NCBI GenBank assembly: GCA_009761415.1
Contig: QUOL01000005.1
Coordinates: 806,001 to 870,000, forward strand
DNA: 64,000 nucleotides
Source of the DNA: Sarcomyxa edulis
Lineage: Eukaryota; Basidiomycota; Agaricomycetes; Agaricales; Mycenaceae
Direction of reading: 5' to 3'
The notes beneath the pieces are model-generated. The model did not search any database. It saw nothing but the letters and a program-made list of their open reading frames with translations, and was not told the origin of the DNA. Numbering within the stretch: position 1 is the stretch's first letter; each line of letters opens with the position of its first letter. This document shows positions 1 through 11,292 of this stretch, piece after piece. The position numbers and the translations under genes are program-made.

Positions 1-841
1 CACGCACGGCGTACTACACCGCAATTGACAAACGACCCTTGATACGCAAGAACACCAATTGAGGAATAAAGGATTCTTCAAGCGCAGGCCCAGCGCTGAC
101 ATTGCTATTCACGCCGCCAATATCGGGGACGGGTCGCGGACAAGGTGCCACCGACGCGTCTTCTTCGATGCGTCACGCCGCCTCCTGTAAGACGGCCGCT
201 GATGTTCTTAACACGTATTGGGAGCTGGGGGCGCGGAAATGGCATCGTGCATCGGCGGAGACTTGATCCCGAACACGGTCATCAAAGGACGCAGATAGAC
301 ATATTATGTAATAGACACCAGTGACAGCGTCTAGTCATATAGCACTTTTGCTTATTCCTACTCATACACATACAATCACTGCTCCCCCTTCCTCTCGAAT
401 AAACATCTCCCTCGTCGACCTGGACGGGGATAAACATCGTTCTTCGGTCTTCGAACCCGAATAAATAACGATCCAATAATGGGGCTATGTTGATAGCGCA
501 AGCTAGTGCGGTTCACACACCCCCAAGACGAGCGGTATCGAGAATCTCACAATCACGGTCGACGTCCCACAGTGCGAAGCGACCGTGGATCCATCGTACG
601 GATAAGTGTTTCTGCGCCCTGGTAGTGACGTGGGGTCCTGTTCCCGCTGTTATTGGAATGCCGAGTGTGTGTGCTGATGCCAAGATGGGAGTCGGGGGGA
701 ACAGAGGGTTAGGGTGAGGATGCGTAGGGAGGAAGGTGTGCAAAGGAACAGCAAGGCGTAATACTGTGCTTTGGGTATGGTTTGGGTCCAGTTTATCGAG
801 TGCCTGCAACAACTCTGTAGGAAAGCACTGGCGGTGAGAAA
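1..841. other. Intergenic, no gene seen
   Basis: Only short open frames on both strands, none with recognisable domains or consistent splice structure. Nothing else stands out. Confidence 0.4.
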
Positions 842-1399
842 CTATTTCGTATTTTGGGCATGGGAAGATGATGGATACGCACTAGAAACAAAGAAGACAA
901 GACTAAGAATGCAGAACGTCCCAATGCTCCACTGCAGGTATAAGAAAAATTCCGACTGTAGGAATACAGAGGGTCGGCAACATATTTGAGTGGTGAGGAG
1001 GGCGAAAGATGTCGTAAGAGCGGAGATGCCCAGCCAGCGAAGAACAAACGATAACCACAGGTGGCGGGCGGCAGAAGGACGGAAACGATTATGCTCATGA
1101 TCGAAGCGAATATCTATCTTTGTCTTTGCAGTGAGATAAGCACGATTTATCCATTTCGTGGACGAGAGTGAGAGGATCGTGACATGGAGAAGGGACACTG
1201 GGAGGGATAGAATGCGTTTCGCCCATCTGCTCTCGGGTATAGGGAAATAAGGTGGAGGGTAGGTGACCCAAGACTCCCCTGGCTGTAATGAATTGGTATG
1301 TTGCAGGGGTGCGACACGGTCAAATCCGACATTGAGGGGAAATGCAGTTTGGTTCGTGATGAGGACGTTAGACGCAGGCTCCCAGAACTGTATAGACAT
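842..1399 (-). CDS. Possible small membrane protein, unknown function
   Basis: An uninterrupted frame of 185 residues. The N-terminal part (about residues 10-45, with NQTAFPLNVGFDRVAPL and a following PGES) resembles the short beta-rich segment found in some uncharacterised basidiomycete proteins (asparagine-rich start, a V-x-PL core, then PGE). I recall that segment only loosely. The C-terminal 75 residues hold two hydrophobic stretches that could be membrane helices. A composition-driven chance frame cannot be excluded, and an intron may lie just after the PGES motif. No function is assigned. Confidence 0.3.
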   Translation of the reverse strand: MSIQFWEPASNVLITNQTAFPLNVGFDRVAPLQHTNSLQPGESWVTYPPPYFPIPESRWAKRILSLPVSLLHVTILSLSSTKWINRAYLTAKTKIDIRFDHEHNRFRPSAARHLWLSFVLRWLGISALTTSFALLTTQICCRPSVFLQSEFFLYLQWSIGTFCILSLVFFVSSAYPSSSHAQNTK

Positions 1400-3404
1400 T
1401 GCTGGGGGGGATGACCGGGGCTGTCGTACGTGGAGGAGGAGTCTTTTTTATGTCAGTAAATCCATATCACTCAAGAGGAAATGAGTAATCGACTAACAAA
1501 AGATCCAAGTAGAAGCGCAAGGCACCTCTCTAGGTACGAAAAAAACAGTCGAGAAGTGTGGGATGTAATGAGCGTGGCGTTTTTTCCAGAAGCACGAGTT
1601 CGGAGCCGTTGATATCGTTCAAGCTTTAAGCTTAGAGGCGTAGATCTGCAGTTGAAGACAGTCGTCCTGCAGCCCTGGCACCTCAAAGCTTCAGGAAAAG
1701 CTATTGACGGGCGTTTTTTTTGCCTCCAAAGTCGAAAAGATTTGTCGTGCTTTCGCAAGACGTCTGGATAAGAATATACAGAGAAGGGACACCGACTGGG
1801 AGTTCTAGCGTCCAGAAGGGTATCTCAGTGTTCGGTGTGAATGAGTGTGGTGCCGGTGAGAGGCTGAGAATTGACACGGAAGCATTTTTGAGAATTGACG
1901 ATGTCGACGCTTAGCCGAAGTTGGAAAAAGAAATTCGATCAGACGGTCTCTGATTTTCGACTCCGTAGCCTATCATATCAAACCGTATAATAAGGTCAAC
2001 GAGCGTCTAGTACATATGCAGAGAGCTTGAGCTTGAAGCTTGATTATTGAGTGGAGGAGGGTAAAGGTCGCGTCGAAATTGCTTGTCTTCTCCAATCTGT
2101 CGTCAGCGTTCTCTTGAGCACGAAGATATATAAGTAGGCCCAGATCAAAGAGTTCATATACGAGGTTCAGCTGCAGTAGTGTATCATCCCAACGGAAGAC
2201 CTATTGGGGAAGGTCATTTACAATTGATCGCAACAATCAATGCTGGCTGACAATCGCAACCCCGGAGTCGGACTCCCTGATCGTCTGGAAGGTGTGCACA
2301 GTAATTTGACCCTTGAGAGGGCTCTTGAGTGTGCGAAGACAGAGTGCAGCTCAAGACCGGAGTAATCGAAGGGCTTGTTCCAAGTCGTTCGAGAAAAGAG
2401 TGCTTCGGTACTCTTCACTAGCAGTCATATAGAACAAAATCGACTGTTTTTTTGTCATGAACATATCAAATTGATCAAGTAGGTGACGCGTCAATGAGAC
2501 AGAGAGGTCCAATGGAGAGGGGAAAACACTGATCATATGTTTTCGACGAGCCATCCAGTGCTCAGGGTGACACCCAAGACGACAGGTTAGCTATCCTCGT
2601 AAGACTCCTGTGTCAAGAGGTTCATAATTTTCGATCAAGGATGTCCGCAGACGAGAGTTGGTCGAGAATAAATGGCCAGTACGATCCCATGCCTAATCAT
2701 GAGAACTCGTGAAAAGAAACCGACCCTCGGATCGACCTGGAGCTCGAATCATCAGGACGTCAAACAGAATACAGGACAACTCGCCATGCATTTCACCGGA
2801 TGCTCCTCGAAGTTGATGTGTACGCAATGCACTCTTCAAGTCACCAGTGTGTGAAGCTTGGGGCTAGAAGTCTTTGGACGGTGTTCGTCTGCCATTCTTT
2901 CCAAGATACGACGTAAAAGCCACAGGGTCAAGAGACAATCCAGAGTCGCTGCAAGAACCAGCGTCGATGCTACCGAACGGAGAGAGACGGAGAGTGTACA
3001 GTCGAAAAAACGGAGGAGAATCGGAGCCGCGGCGATATCGGCCTGATTCCGGCCTGGGCATCCCCAATATGTAAATTTTTGATCCCGCCTTATTGTTGCC
3101 GCCGGGACCGCCCTCGCGGTCGTCGAGGGGCGTGGTGTGCGGGGGTCGTATTGATAGCATAGCAAAAATCATAGCCCTAAAGTACATAAAAATATCCAGA
3201 TCCTACCACCAAGTACAGAGAATACACCCTAGGTATACATATGCGTATCGTACTTGGATTTCCTTCTTCGATGAGCATAATCTATTGATAATCGATAACG
3301 TTTCCTCGCTACATCGATCGTGGAGCAAAAAGAAAAGCCATGAGCCCTACGTCTCACAGCTATGGTAGCAAGGAAGATCCAAACCTTAGCTCTGGGATCA
3401 ATTT
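1400..3404. other. Intergenic, no gene seen
   Basis: Two kilobases with only overlapping short frames on both strands (mostly under 110 residues) and no recognised domain. The frames at 2836-3187 overlap on both strands, as chance frames do in GC-richer DNA. Confidence 0.4.
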
Positions 3405-4469
3405 CTAATCTTGATCCGCGTCAATCATCCTCCGTGTCCGACGTTTACTAGTAGTACAGAACGAAAGTCGTTCGTGGCGTATAAGTGAATCTCTACGTGA
3501 GTGCACTGCTCCGCAATTCGAACATGCATATCCTTGTACTCTGGATCTATCACCCTGACTATGAACCGTTGCTAGGTGTCGAGTCAAGTCTGCTCGCCGG
3601 CCAAAACTGCCTGTGCACCCATCTTGTGGACAGGTGTGGCGCCCCCGCGTACTTGTACGAGTACTGAATCGGAGGCGCTTCGGGACAGCACTGCGAGTAC
3701 GTTTCGAGGAACGAACTGGTACTTGTCGCGCTTTCGCGACGACTTTGCGTGGCCCTCGAGGCTTTCGAGTAGGAGCAGGAGAGTACGATGAGGCGTCGGT
3801 TTCTGGCTCTGATGGTTCTGACCCTGGTTCGGACGCCAACTCATCGACCTCTTCCTCTGGAGAAAGAGAACGCGTCCGTTTCTGCACAGGAGCTGGCTGA
3901 GGAGAAGACATTTTGCTGGGGAAAGATGGAGCTTTAGGTCGCTGAATGCGAGAAGCACGATCACGGTAGCGTGGGGGTGTAATAACGGGCGCTTCGTCGC
4001 CACTATCCCCATCATCCAGAGAAGGAGGACGATTTGACATGCGACCCATTGTGCCAGCAAGAGCATGCACTCCCTGGTCAAGCCGTGGAGGTACATTGCG
4101 AGAAGTAGGGGGAACAGTAGTCTCGACTGAGCATCGTGGCGCAAGTGAAGGTGGCGGCAATGGATCACCTACTGAGGCAGGCGTAGAAGTAGATGGTGTA
4201 CATTCGATTGTATGTGAATCTTCTGGTTTAACTGTATCGCTGGGATCTCTTGCGTAACTTCTGGAAATAAGACGATAGCTAGAAGGACCCCTTGGCTTAA
4301 GGTGATGCCATCCCCACTGATGATGTGTTGGAGGCTGGTCTGAAGGATCGCGATTTGTGTCTGGGACAGGTGGTTGAGGGCTGGGAGGAGCCATGCCGAT
4401 ATGAGGAGAAAAGGGTGGTGTGCGTTGATAACGGAAGAAGAAGAGCTGAAGGGACCAAGTGGGAAACAA
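3405..4469 (-). CDS. C2H2 zinc-finger protein
   Basis: Single-exon frame of 354 residues. About 270 residues of Pro/Ser/Thr-rich, probably disordered sequence precede two C-terminal zinc fingers. The first is classical: CPQDGC, twelve residues, H-x4-H. The second starts CSNC and ends H-x5-C, so it is a C2HC variant. A short basic tail (KRRTRR) follows. A second methionine at residue 26 (MAPPSPQP, codon at 4394) is a likelier start than the Phe-rich first 25 residues. The arrangement suits a fungal DNA-binding transcription factor acting in the nucleus. The target is unknown. The next zinc-finger gene lies about 550 bp away on the same strand. Confidence 0.75.
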   Translation of the reverse strand: MFPTWSLQLFFFRYQRTPPFSPHIGMAPPSPQPPVPDTNRDPSDQPPTHHQWGWHHLKPRGPSSYRLISRSYARDPSDTVKPEDSHTIECTPSTSTPASVGDPLPPPSLAPRCSVETTVPPTSRNVPPRLDQGVHALAGTMGRMSNRPPSLDDGDSGDEAPVITPPRYRDRASRIQRPKAPSFPSKMSSPQPAPVQKRTRSLSPEEEVDELASEPGSEPSEPETDASSYSPAPTRKPRGPRKVVAKARQVPVRSSKRTRSAVPKRLRFSTRTSTRGRHTCPQDGCTGSFGRRADLTRHLATVHSQGDRSRVQGYACSNCGAVHSRRDSLIRHERLSFCTTSKRRTRRMIDADQD

Positions 4470-5015
4470 GTGGCCACATAAGACCCATTTATAGGTGGCG
4501 CTGTTTTTGCTTATTTGACCGCCACACCATGCTTTTCTTCCAAATTCATCCCATCATTTGATACTCAAGTCCCTCATACAGACAAGGCTTCTCAGGGTCA
4601 CCTTTTCACACGCGAGAAGTACATAGGCATGATGCAGATCATGCCCTTTTATACGCGTCAAGCCTGAGGCTTTAGATGGGAGGGCTGTTCATTCGTTCGT
4701 GCTTGTTTCTCCTTCTCGACGTGGCTTACATCCATCCAATGTATACACCCTGCCCATAACATAATCAAGACGATTGCGTTGAGTGAAATGCTTGAAGACG
4801 TCTTGTGGCGAGTTCATAGAAGTTCATTGGAATGATGGGCTCATGATGGGTGTCGGTCAGGTGGCATGGATGCAAAAAGTCGTCACACAGGCCCAGATGT
4901 CACTTGTGTACAATCTGAGGCCGGAAGATCCGAAAAGGAAAGCTTGGGTTGCGGCGCCACGAATCTTCGACATGATAGTAACACGATTGTCCCAAATCCT
5001 TGGAGGACGATGAAG
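4470..5015. other. Intergenic between two zinc-finger genes
   Basis: About 550 bp separating two minus-strand genes. It should hold the promoter of the 3405-4469 gene. No motif was recognised. Confidence 0.4.
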
Positions 5016-5885
5016 CTAGAAGGTGCGTCTGATTTCGATTACATTCGGGTTGAAGTGACAACGATACTGTTCGTGGGTTAAAGCGTATTTTCTGGTCTTG
5101 TAACTTTTGCGACAATGGTTGCAAACGAACGGAGGTCCGGGTTTGGTGTTTTGAACGACCGAGGCTTCGTCGTTGTGCACTTCCGTACGTAGAATGTGCT
5201 GAGTGCGGTCTGGTTCGCTTCCGGGGGTCTCGTGAAGACGAGGACAATCGTGTGGTGACGCATTGCCTGAGGGCGCTTCCGAAGACGCAGGTCGAATCGG
5301 CCGATTTCGGTTGTTTGGTGGACATGGCTTCTGAGACTGTTCGTGCAGGTCCAGAGGTCCCGGAGAGAGATGTTGCCTTTTCCGAGCAAGCCCGGAGAGA
5401 TTGTTCTGTTCTGAAGGATCGATCGTTTCTGCACGTTGCCGCTTGCGAGAACCAGACGTTGGAGCTTCCAGAACTGACAGGGAGAGGTGCGATGAGGGGA
5501 CAATAGCATCATATTTCGGGGCATAGTCTTCGTCTTTCGTTTGATGGCGTTTATCAGGGTAACTTCGGAGGGGTCGATTGGAGCTACTGGTTTCTTTGAT
5601 TGTCTCCAAGACCTGTTCAATGATCGACTGGAAGGTGGAATCCAATGATGTCGACGAGCACCTATCTGGCGCAATATTGTTGCATGGACCGTGTGGACTA
5701 CGCTCGCTGGATGACGCTTTGTCGCTATTATGCGCGACGTGCTGCTCTGTGGGTAGATCGCTATACCATAGTCGTGTCAGTAGCTTTCTACACTGTTGAA
5801 AATGGAATGGGGCGCACTCTTCGTCGAAATTGATATACATTTCCCAGAGTACCTCGATACTGGGCTCAATGGCAGGGGAATCCAT
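5016..5885 (-). CDS. Single C2H2-type zinc-finger protein
   Basis: Single-exon frame of 289 residues starting MDSPAIEPS. The N-terminus (residues 8-45) looks folded (LWEMYINFDEECAPFHF). A long Ser/Pro/Arg-rich middle is probably disordered. One zinc finger near the C-terminus has the spacing C-x2-C-x12-H-x5-H (FVCNHC, then LTH and CH). The protein ends 15 residues later, at IEIRRTF. The layout (disordered body, finger at the very end) matches the neighbour at 3405-4469, although the sequences are not obviously alike. Likely a nuclear DNA-binding protein with unknown targets. Confidence 0.65.
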   Translation of the reverse strand: MDSPAIEPSIEVLWEMYINFDEECAPFHFQQCRKLLTRLWYSDLPTEQHVAHNSDKASSSERSPHGPCNNIAPDRCSSTSLDSTFQSIIEQVLETIKETSSSNRPLRSYPDKRHQTKDEDYAPKYDAIVPSSHLSLSVLEAPTSGSRKRQRAETIDPSEQNNLSGLARKRQHLSPGPLDLHEQSQKPCPPNNRNRPIRPASSEAPSGNASPHDCPRLHETPGSEPDRTQHILRTEVHNDEASVVQNTKPGPPFVCNHCRKSYKTRKYALTHEQYRCHFNPNVIEIRRTF

Positions 5886-7764
5886 AGTGGGAGTAGTGGT
5901 GTAAGAGGGCGACTTGATGATGGAGGGACTTGTGAAGAGACTATTTATATGGCCAATGTGCCACTTCGAGTCAGTGCTCTAGAATTGACACGATCGTGAT
6001 CCACAAAGGGTATATGGGATTTGAGAGTTTGGCGTGGTAACAGGTAGATGGTACGTGTATTGTCGTGGGACTTGGATTCATGGCCTCGAGGCTTGATATC
6101 TTGGCCACAGAGGTCCGTTGGCGGCGCAACATTGAGAAGAAACGGGGTGGGTGGCGGGTTCAAGAGAAGTAGGAAGAAGGAGATTACAGGCGAACGTACC
6201 TGACTAGAAGGACGCACATGTGAGAAGAGCGGCGTTGATCACTATGGCATGCCGAACATGAGGAAACTCGCCAACAGTGGCGAGGAAGCATGAGCGCATC
6301 AGGAACCACAATTGAAGCGGGAAGGGGACTTGACAGACGTCCAATATGTAGTCGAGCCTTTGGTTTTAGGTCCTTTATAATGCGCCTCCTTATTGTTGTC
6401 TTGTCATCTGAAACAGAAAGCCACTGGAACCACGAGAACAAGGAGACGGAGATGATCGGGACCAAAGAGTCGAAGTAAGGCTGCAGCTGCACGACGGAGA
6501 ACATATACGTATGTCCGTTTGGGCCACGTTGAATCTGAAGTTTCCAGTGAGCCGTTCTGCCCGAGTTGAACGAGATAGTGAATCAGCGTGTGCAAGCTAG
6601 CCTTTGATGGTGCCATAGCTATAGGGCGCAGCACACTCTGGACTACGACCAGGCACTTTGAAGTGCATCCGGAGATAGACAAGGTCGAAGATGGTGGCCA
6701 GAAAGATGGTTGTTGCTCCGAGTCAGCGAGTCAGACACTTTTTGTGTCAAGTCTTGTACTACCATGGTTGAGCGGCATATCAGATAACTAGGGCCAACAG
6801 GGGGCGACAAGACATCGTGTCTGGGTTTCAGAGACTCGAGTTTCTGTTCTGGATGAGGACAGTCTGAGCTCGAGATAGGATGCAAAGGATGAAACAAAAA
6901 ATTGGAAGAAAGGCTATAGGAAAGGAAAGGAAGGAGCATCGAAGTTGAGCCGGTCCACGCTTGCCTTCCTCCGTATCGATCACGTGAACTGGTTCAGAAG
7001 GTCGCAAACTCGGCTATCTCACAATCAGAGACGTCTTTCGAGTACAGACCGCAAAACAATATATCTGTTTGTAGGAGACTTGGGACAACTCTATGCACAC
7101 TGACGTTACTTATTGAAAAGATCTTCGATTTTCGAGTGACGATATGTCTTCTCGAGAACTACTACAACGATGTACTACATCCAATATTACAGTAATGTAC
7201 TCACATCTGAGATTTCCAAGGTTCAAAAATGTTAGACACGATGCGCGATTCGCTCCATCAGGATTCAGTCTCAGAGATACATCGATGAACTGGAAGTGGA
7301 AGAAAAGTTAGTGATGATGGTGACTTCTCGTTGAGATGACCGCACCAGCCACTGTTTGCACTTGGCCGTACGCTGATGGCTTTCGAAACGTCTGGACGAC
7401 TCAGCAATTCGCCGCGCAAAGTACGGGGGACCTTGAGACATTAATTACCTCTGCCTCAGTGTACGCCATTGACTAGACTGTTTTTCCACAAAACCATCTT
7501 GGTAGGGCGCGTTCTTGGCGCGTTCTGAAGCTTATTTCGTCTGTGCGTCGGGGTAAAAGTTGATCGATCAGAGAGAGAGAGAGACATTCAGAAACAAAGA
7601 AAACCCGGGCATATAGGTCTGCAGAGCCACGTGCGTTTGTTGACTCCTCACCTGTCTGGCAATCGAACGTGTACAGCCTCTCGAAGGAACTAGTATAGTG
7701 GTCAGATTTGGGTCAGGTATCAATATTATATGTATGGTATATAGAGGATAAAGGCAAGAGTGCA
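5886..7764. other. Intergenic, weak coding signs only
   Basis: Hydrophobic short frames on the minus strand between 6184 and 6939 could belong to a small multi-exon membrane gene, but I could not join them into a convincing protein. A short GA repeat lies near 7570. No other feature was recognised. Confidence 0.35.
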
Positions 7765-10417
7765 TCAGACGAGTCGTCCACCTCTCTTATCTACCTCTAG
7801 CCGCACTCTGTCGCCTTTGTCGAGGTCTTTGAACTAGAAACAGTGGAGGAGGAGATCAGGACGAGAGGATACAATGAACGTCAGAGGGACCCAACGTACA
7901 GTCAATTCTCTTGTCCGGTGAAGACTCTCGATTTCATCGATACGATCTCTAACATTGTCGAGGGAGTCATCAAAACCATCTTGTTCGACGACTTCTCTGG
8001 CAGCCCGAAGTATAAGCATAGAATCTGGTCGGACATTGTGGTCGACCTGTATGGAGATTTGGATTAGTTACAATGCAAATAGTGACAACGAGAAAAAACA
8101 AACATCAATAGATATGATATTAGCACGGTCTAGTTCTGAATACGCGTCGTTTTGTCAGACTGGATCATCCACGATGCGATTGGACCTCGTAGTCGTACCT
8201 TCCAGATAGTCAGCCCGCGTCATAATCTGTCGACACTTCCACTTGACGAAGGATGCATTAATAGGGATTCAATATGTCAAGATATACAAAGACTTACATA
8301 TGGTATCTCAGGGAGCGGGAGATCCACCAATTCAGAATCAGGGAGTTTACCAGAGGCAATCAGATCGCGCTCTTGTTCTTGTCTCATCTTTACAAATTCA
8401 CGTAACAATAGCCACGAGCAAGAACTCCATTTTTGCTACACAGAATTCAAACGAAATGAACAACTTCAGGTAGAACTGATAGACACGACTCACCTCGTCC
8501 ATTACATCATCGTCACAATCTTCAATAAGCCCAATCTGACTCAATAGCCAAGCCTTCTCTATCTTGAGTAAGTCCTCTGCCATATGAACCATGTTTTTCG
8601 ACCTCGAAACCTGAAGTATGCATTGATGTCAGTCCTAATTAAGCCCCTAGCATCGATCCGCTGCACACACCCTGTTCAAATAGGAAAGCCTTCCACCGAC
8701 GACCGAAACGGCCTTCTTAACGTCTGTCTGAGTTTCATTTGGGTGTATAGAGTTCATACGCATACGGGTCAAAGCATGCAGCGCCTCCTTTGTGTCTAGG
8801 TCAGAGATGGTGAGTACCTGAGGACGCCAGTAGGTAAGAACTTGAACTGCGATATAGCGATAGAGGCAAGGTACTGACCTGCATTCGACTACCACTCTTG
8901 CCTGTGAAGATGTCAGAAATCTCGATACATCAAGACATGACATTAGGCGATAGGCGTACGCATCACGTAGAATGGCCAGAAGTCATCCCTAGAGAATGAC
9001 CAGATTGATGAGTGCTGGAAGAAAGGGTCAGGACGACAGGAAAGCCTACGTGCTGAAAACGAGTGTCAAGATGCCTGCCGTGAATATCAGAAATGGTCAA
9101 TGATTTCCAAGAGCGTCGGAATTCGAACTTACCACTAGCTGCCCAGGATTCGGCGCGTTGTTGCATCTGGAGCAAAACGTTTCTTCCTTCGTCGTCATTT
9201 TTCAAGAAATGGACATTGTTGATAATCAGCACTAAAGGACGACCCGATCGACGGGCGCATCGGAGGGCGACCTTTTCCAATTTGTTCAGGGCTGAGTGGG
9301 TAATATTAGCGTCGATTCATTCCCCAACAGGAACCATCTTTACCTCGTTCGATATCAAGTGCTGGGCCACCTATGAACTATAATAAGTAGCTTCGTATAG
9401 AAAGTTACGCCTGTAACGCACCTTCTCTAGGGTCTCGGCGTTGGAACAGACCAGTTTGAGAGTCTTCATTGTACTCGTAGTTGAGTGCTTTCCCAAGTCG
9501 AAGACGAAAGACCTCGACATCAGGATGCGCCTCACACATGGCCACGCCGTTAGCCTGAATGGCTTTCATCGCTTCGAATATCATCGTAGTCTTTCCCCCT
9601 CCCTGTTCACGAACCATTAGACTTGATGACATCCTTGTTCTTATCGTGGCGTACCTTGGGACCAAGCAGCATGAAATAATGTCCACTTTCGTCGCCTTGT
9701 ACTATCCGATCAATTAGGTGTTGTTCTCGACGCAGGAGATGTTCCGTCCACGGGCCATCCGTGTCAAAATCCAGTTCGTCTATATTCTCCGTGTCGACTT
9801 TCTTCTTATTCGTGGTCGTGTGAGTAGCCAGGTCTAAGGCCGGATCGTACCCGGGAGCGAAAGCCAATTCTATCTATTGCGTAGAAAGACGTCAGTTTTG
9901 CTACCGAGGTCGCGTGTACTACTGCTCTCACTTTATCCAGGACGTTCTTCTTGTACCACTCCAGGTATGCAATACCTCCCACAAACACTGTATGATGTGT
10001 CTTCAGTGAATCATAGAAGTGAAGAACTATGAAGCACTGACCCATTCCTAATCCGACTATGGTCGTTAGGGCGGCATCGAGCAGAGGAGACTTTGTAAGT
10101 GGGAAAACACTTCGATTTCCACTACCACCGATGTCTGGACCACCACCTGGTGCTCCTGGGGGGTTAAAAGGAACGTTCAATGCAGCAGTCCCTTCCTGAA
10201 CTTGATGTCGTGGCGTCAACGGTGCCAGAACTTTAGGAGAAATTGCTGGCGGTTTTGGCGGTTTTGGTATGTTTCCTGAGACATATCTGCGCACTGAGAT
10301 TGGCGGTAGTATATATAGATAGTGCTGAGATCGACATGGGATTAGATTGTCTCTTCCGTGTAGTTTCCTCAAAGTCGGTTTTTGCCAATGAGAAGCAGCA
10401 GTCCGGGCCAGATGCAT
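7765..10417 (-). CDS. Mitochondrial P-loop ATPase (Orc1-like AAA / ATPase_2 type)
   Basis: Multi-exon gene. The N-terminus (MHLARTAASHWQKPTLRKLH) is basic and lacks acidic residues, like a mitochondrial presequence. A Pro-rich linker and a hydrophobic segment (ALTTIVGLGMGQCFIVLHFY) follow, then the ATPase domain. Splicing at about 9597-9654 joins LLGPK to GGGKTTM and gives a full Walker A motif, GPKGGGKT. The Walker B-like strand reads LVLIINNVHF, with Asn-Asn where AAA proteins usually have Asp-Glu. Further exons encode ILTLVFSTDDFWPFYVMR (splice at about 9010-9050), a helical stretch with LTISDLDTKEALHALTRMR, and LDNVRDRIDEIESLHRTRELT. A last exon, FKDLDKGDRVRLEVDKRG, ends at 7765. The family is fungal and poorly characterised. 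The role is inferred only as a nucleotide-binding protein of the mitochondrial membrane or matrix. Confidence 0.75.
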
Positions 10418-11292
10418 GGTTCGAATTTTTGGTTAGCCGATGGACGACGCGACTTGCAGAGAACCACTACAGTCTGACTATGGTCTTCGTTTTCTGAATG
10501 TTTCTTGCGAACGACTGGCGATTGACGACGTCGAAGGGCTGTTGGTGAATACACCGCAGTAGTAGGCAATAATCTTGGCAGTTCAATTCTTCATGTTCCT
10601 GACACACTTTCCATTAGCGCTGCACCGCTATGCACATCACATACAGCGAATATATCCATGGGGCTTTCGAATCCAACACAACAAGAACGATAGCGAAATC
10701 GGGAGGTGACACTGGATAGGTCGACGCTGCGTCGCTGTTCAAAGTTCTGAGCGATTTTGCCTCGGCCTTGGCGAGCTAAGCACGGACTACCGATGATAGT
10801 GTGCACTGCAACTTCGCCTCACTTGCTGATCCGTGTCAGGTAGCTGAATTTGCGTACATTTCCGAAGGCTAGTTGGCTGTCGCCTGACTTGATCCCGGGG
10901 AACTCTCAATTAGAAGCGCTATGATATACTCGGCACTCTAAAATCCGATATTCATCGCTTTTCAACTTTTCTCCCTGGTCTTCAACGCTTCAGCGCTTCA
11001 GCTCTCGAAGTACTGATCTCCGTGTCGCGTTCCGCCTCTGCCATGGTAGTCTACTGCGATGATCACTCAAAATGGCGTTTCCATTCAGGACGCCACCGAG
11101 AATCGAAGTTCGACCTTCAGTGGTTGCTCGAATTGACGCACCACGCCTAAGATACTTCGGGTGCAGAAATGCGATACACCATCCGTTTCGAAGCATAGGT
11201 CCTATTGCGAGGCTTTCTTACGCAATATATATATATATCTAGTAGGTGTACGTGCGTACGTATTTCGCACTTCAACCTATCTGGTCTATAAT
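10418..11292. other. Intergenic, no gene seen
   Basis: Lies between two divergently transcribed genes and should hold both promoters. A short AT dinucleotide run lies near 11226-11238. No coding signal was recognised. Confidence 0.4.

Noticed and set aside
6184..6939. Possible small membrane-protein gene on the minus strand
   Set aside because: Hydrophobic frames occur in all three phases, and no set of splice sites joined them into a recognisable protein.
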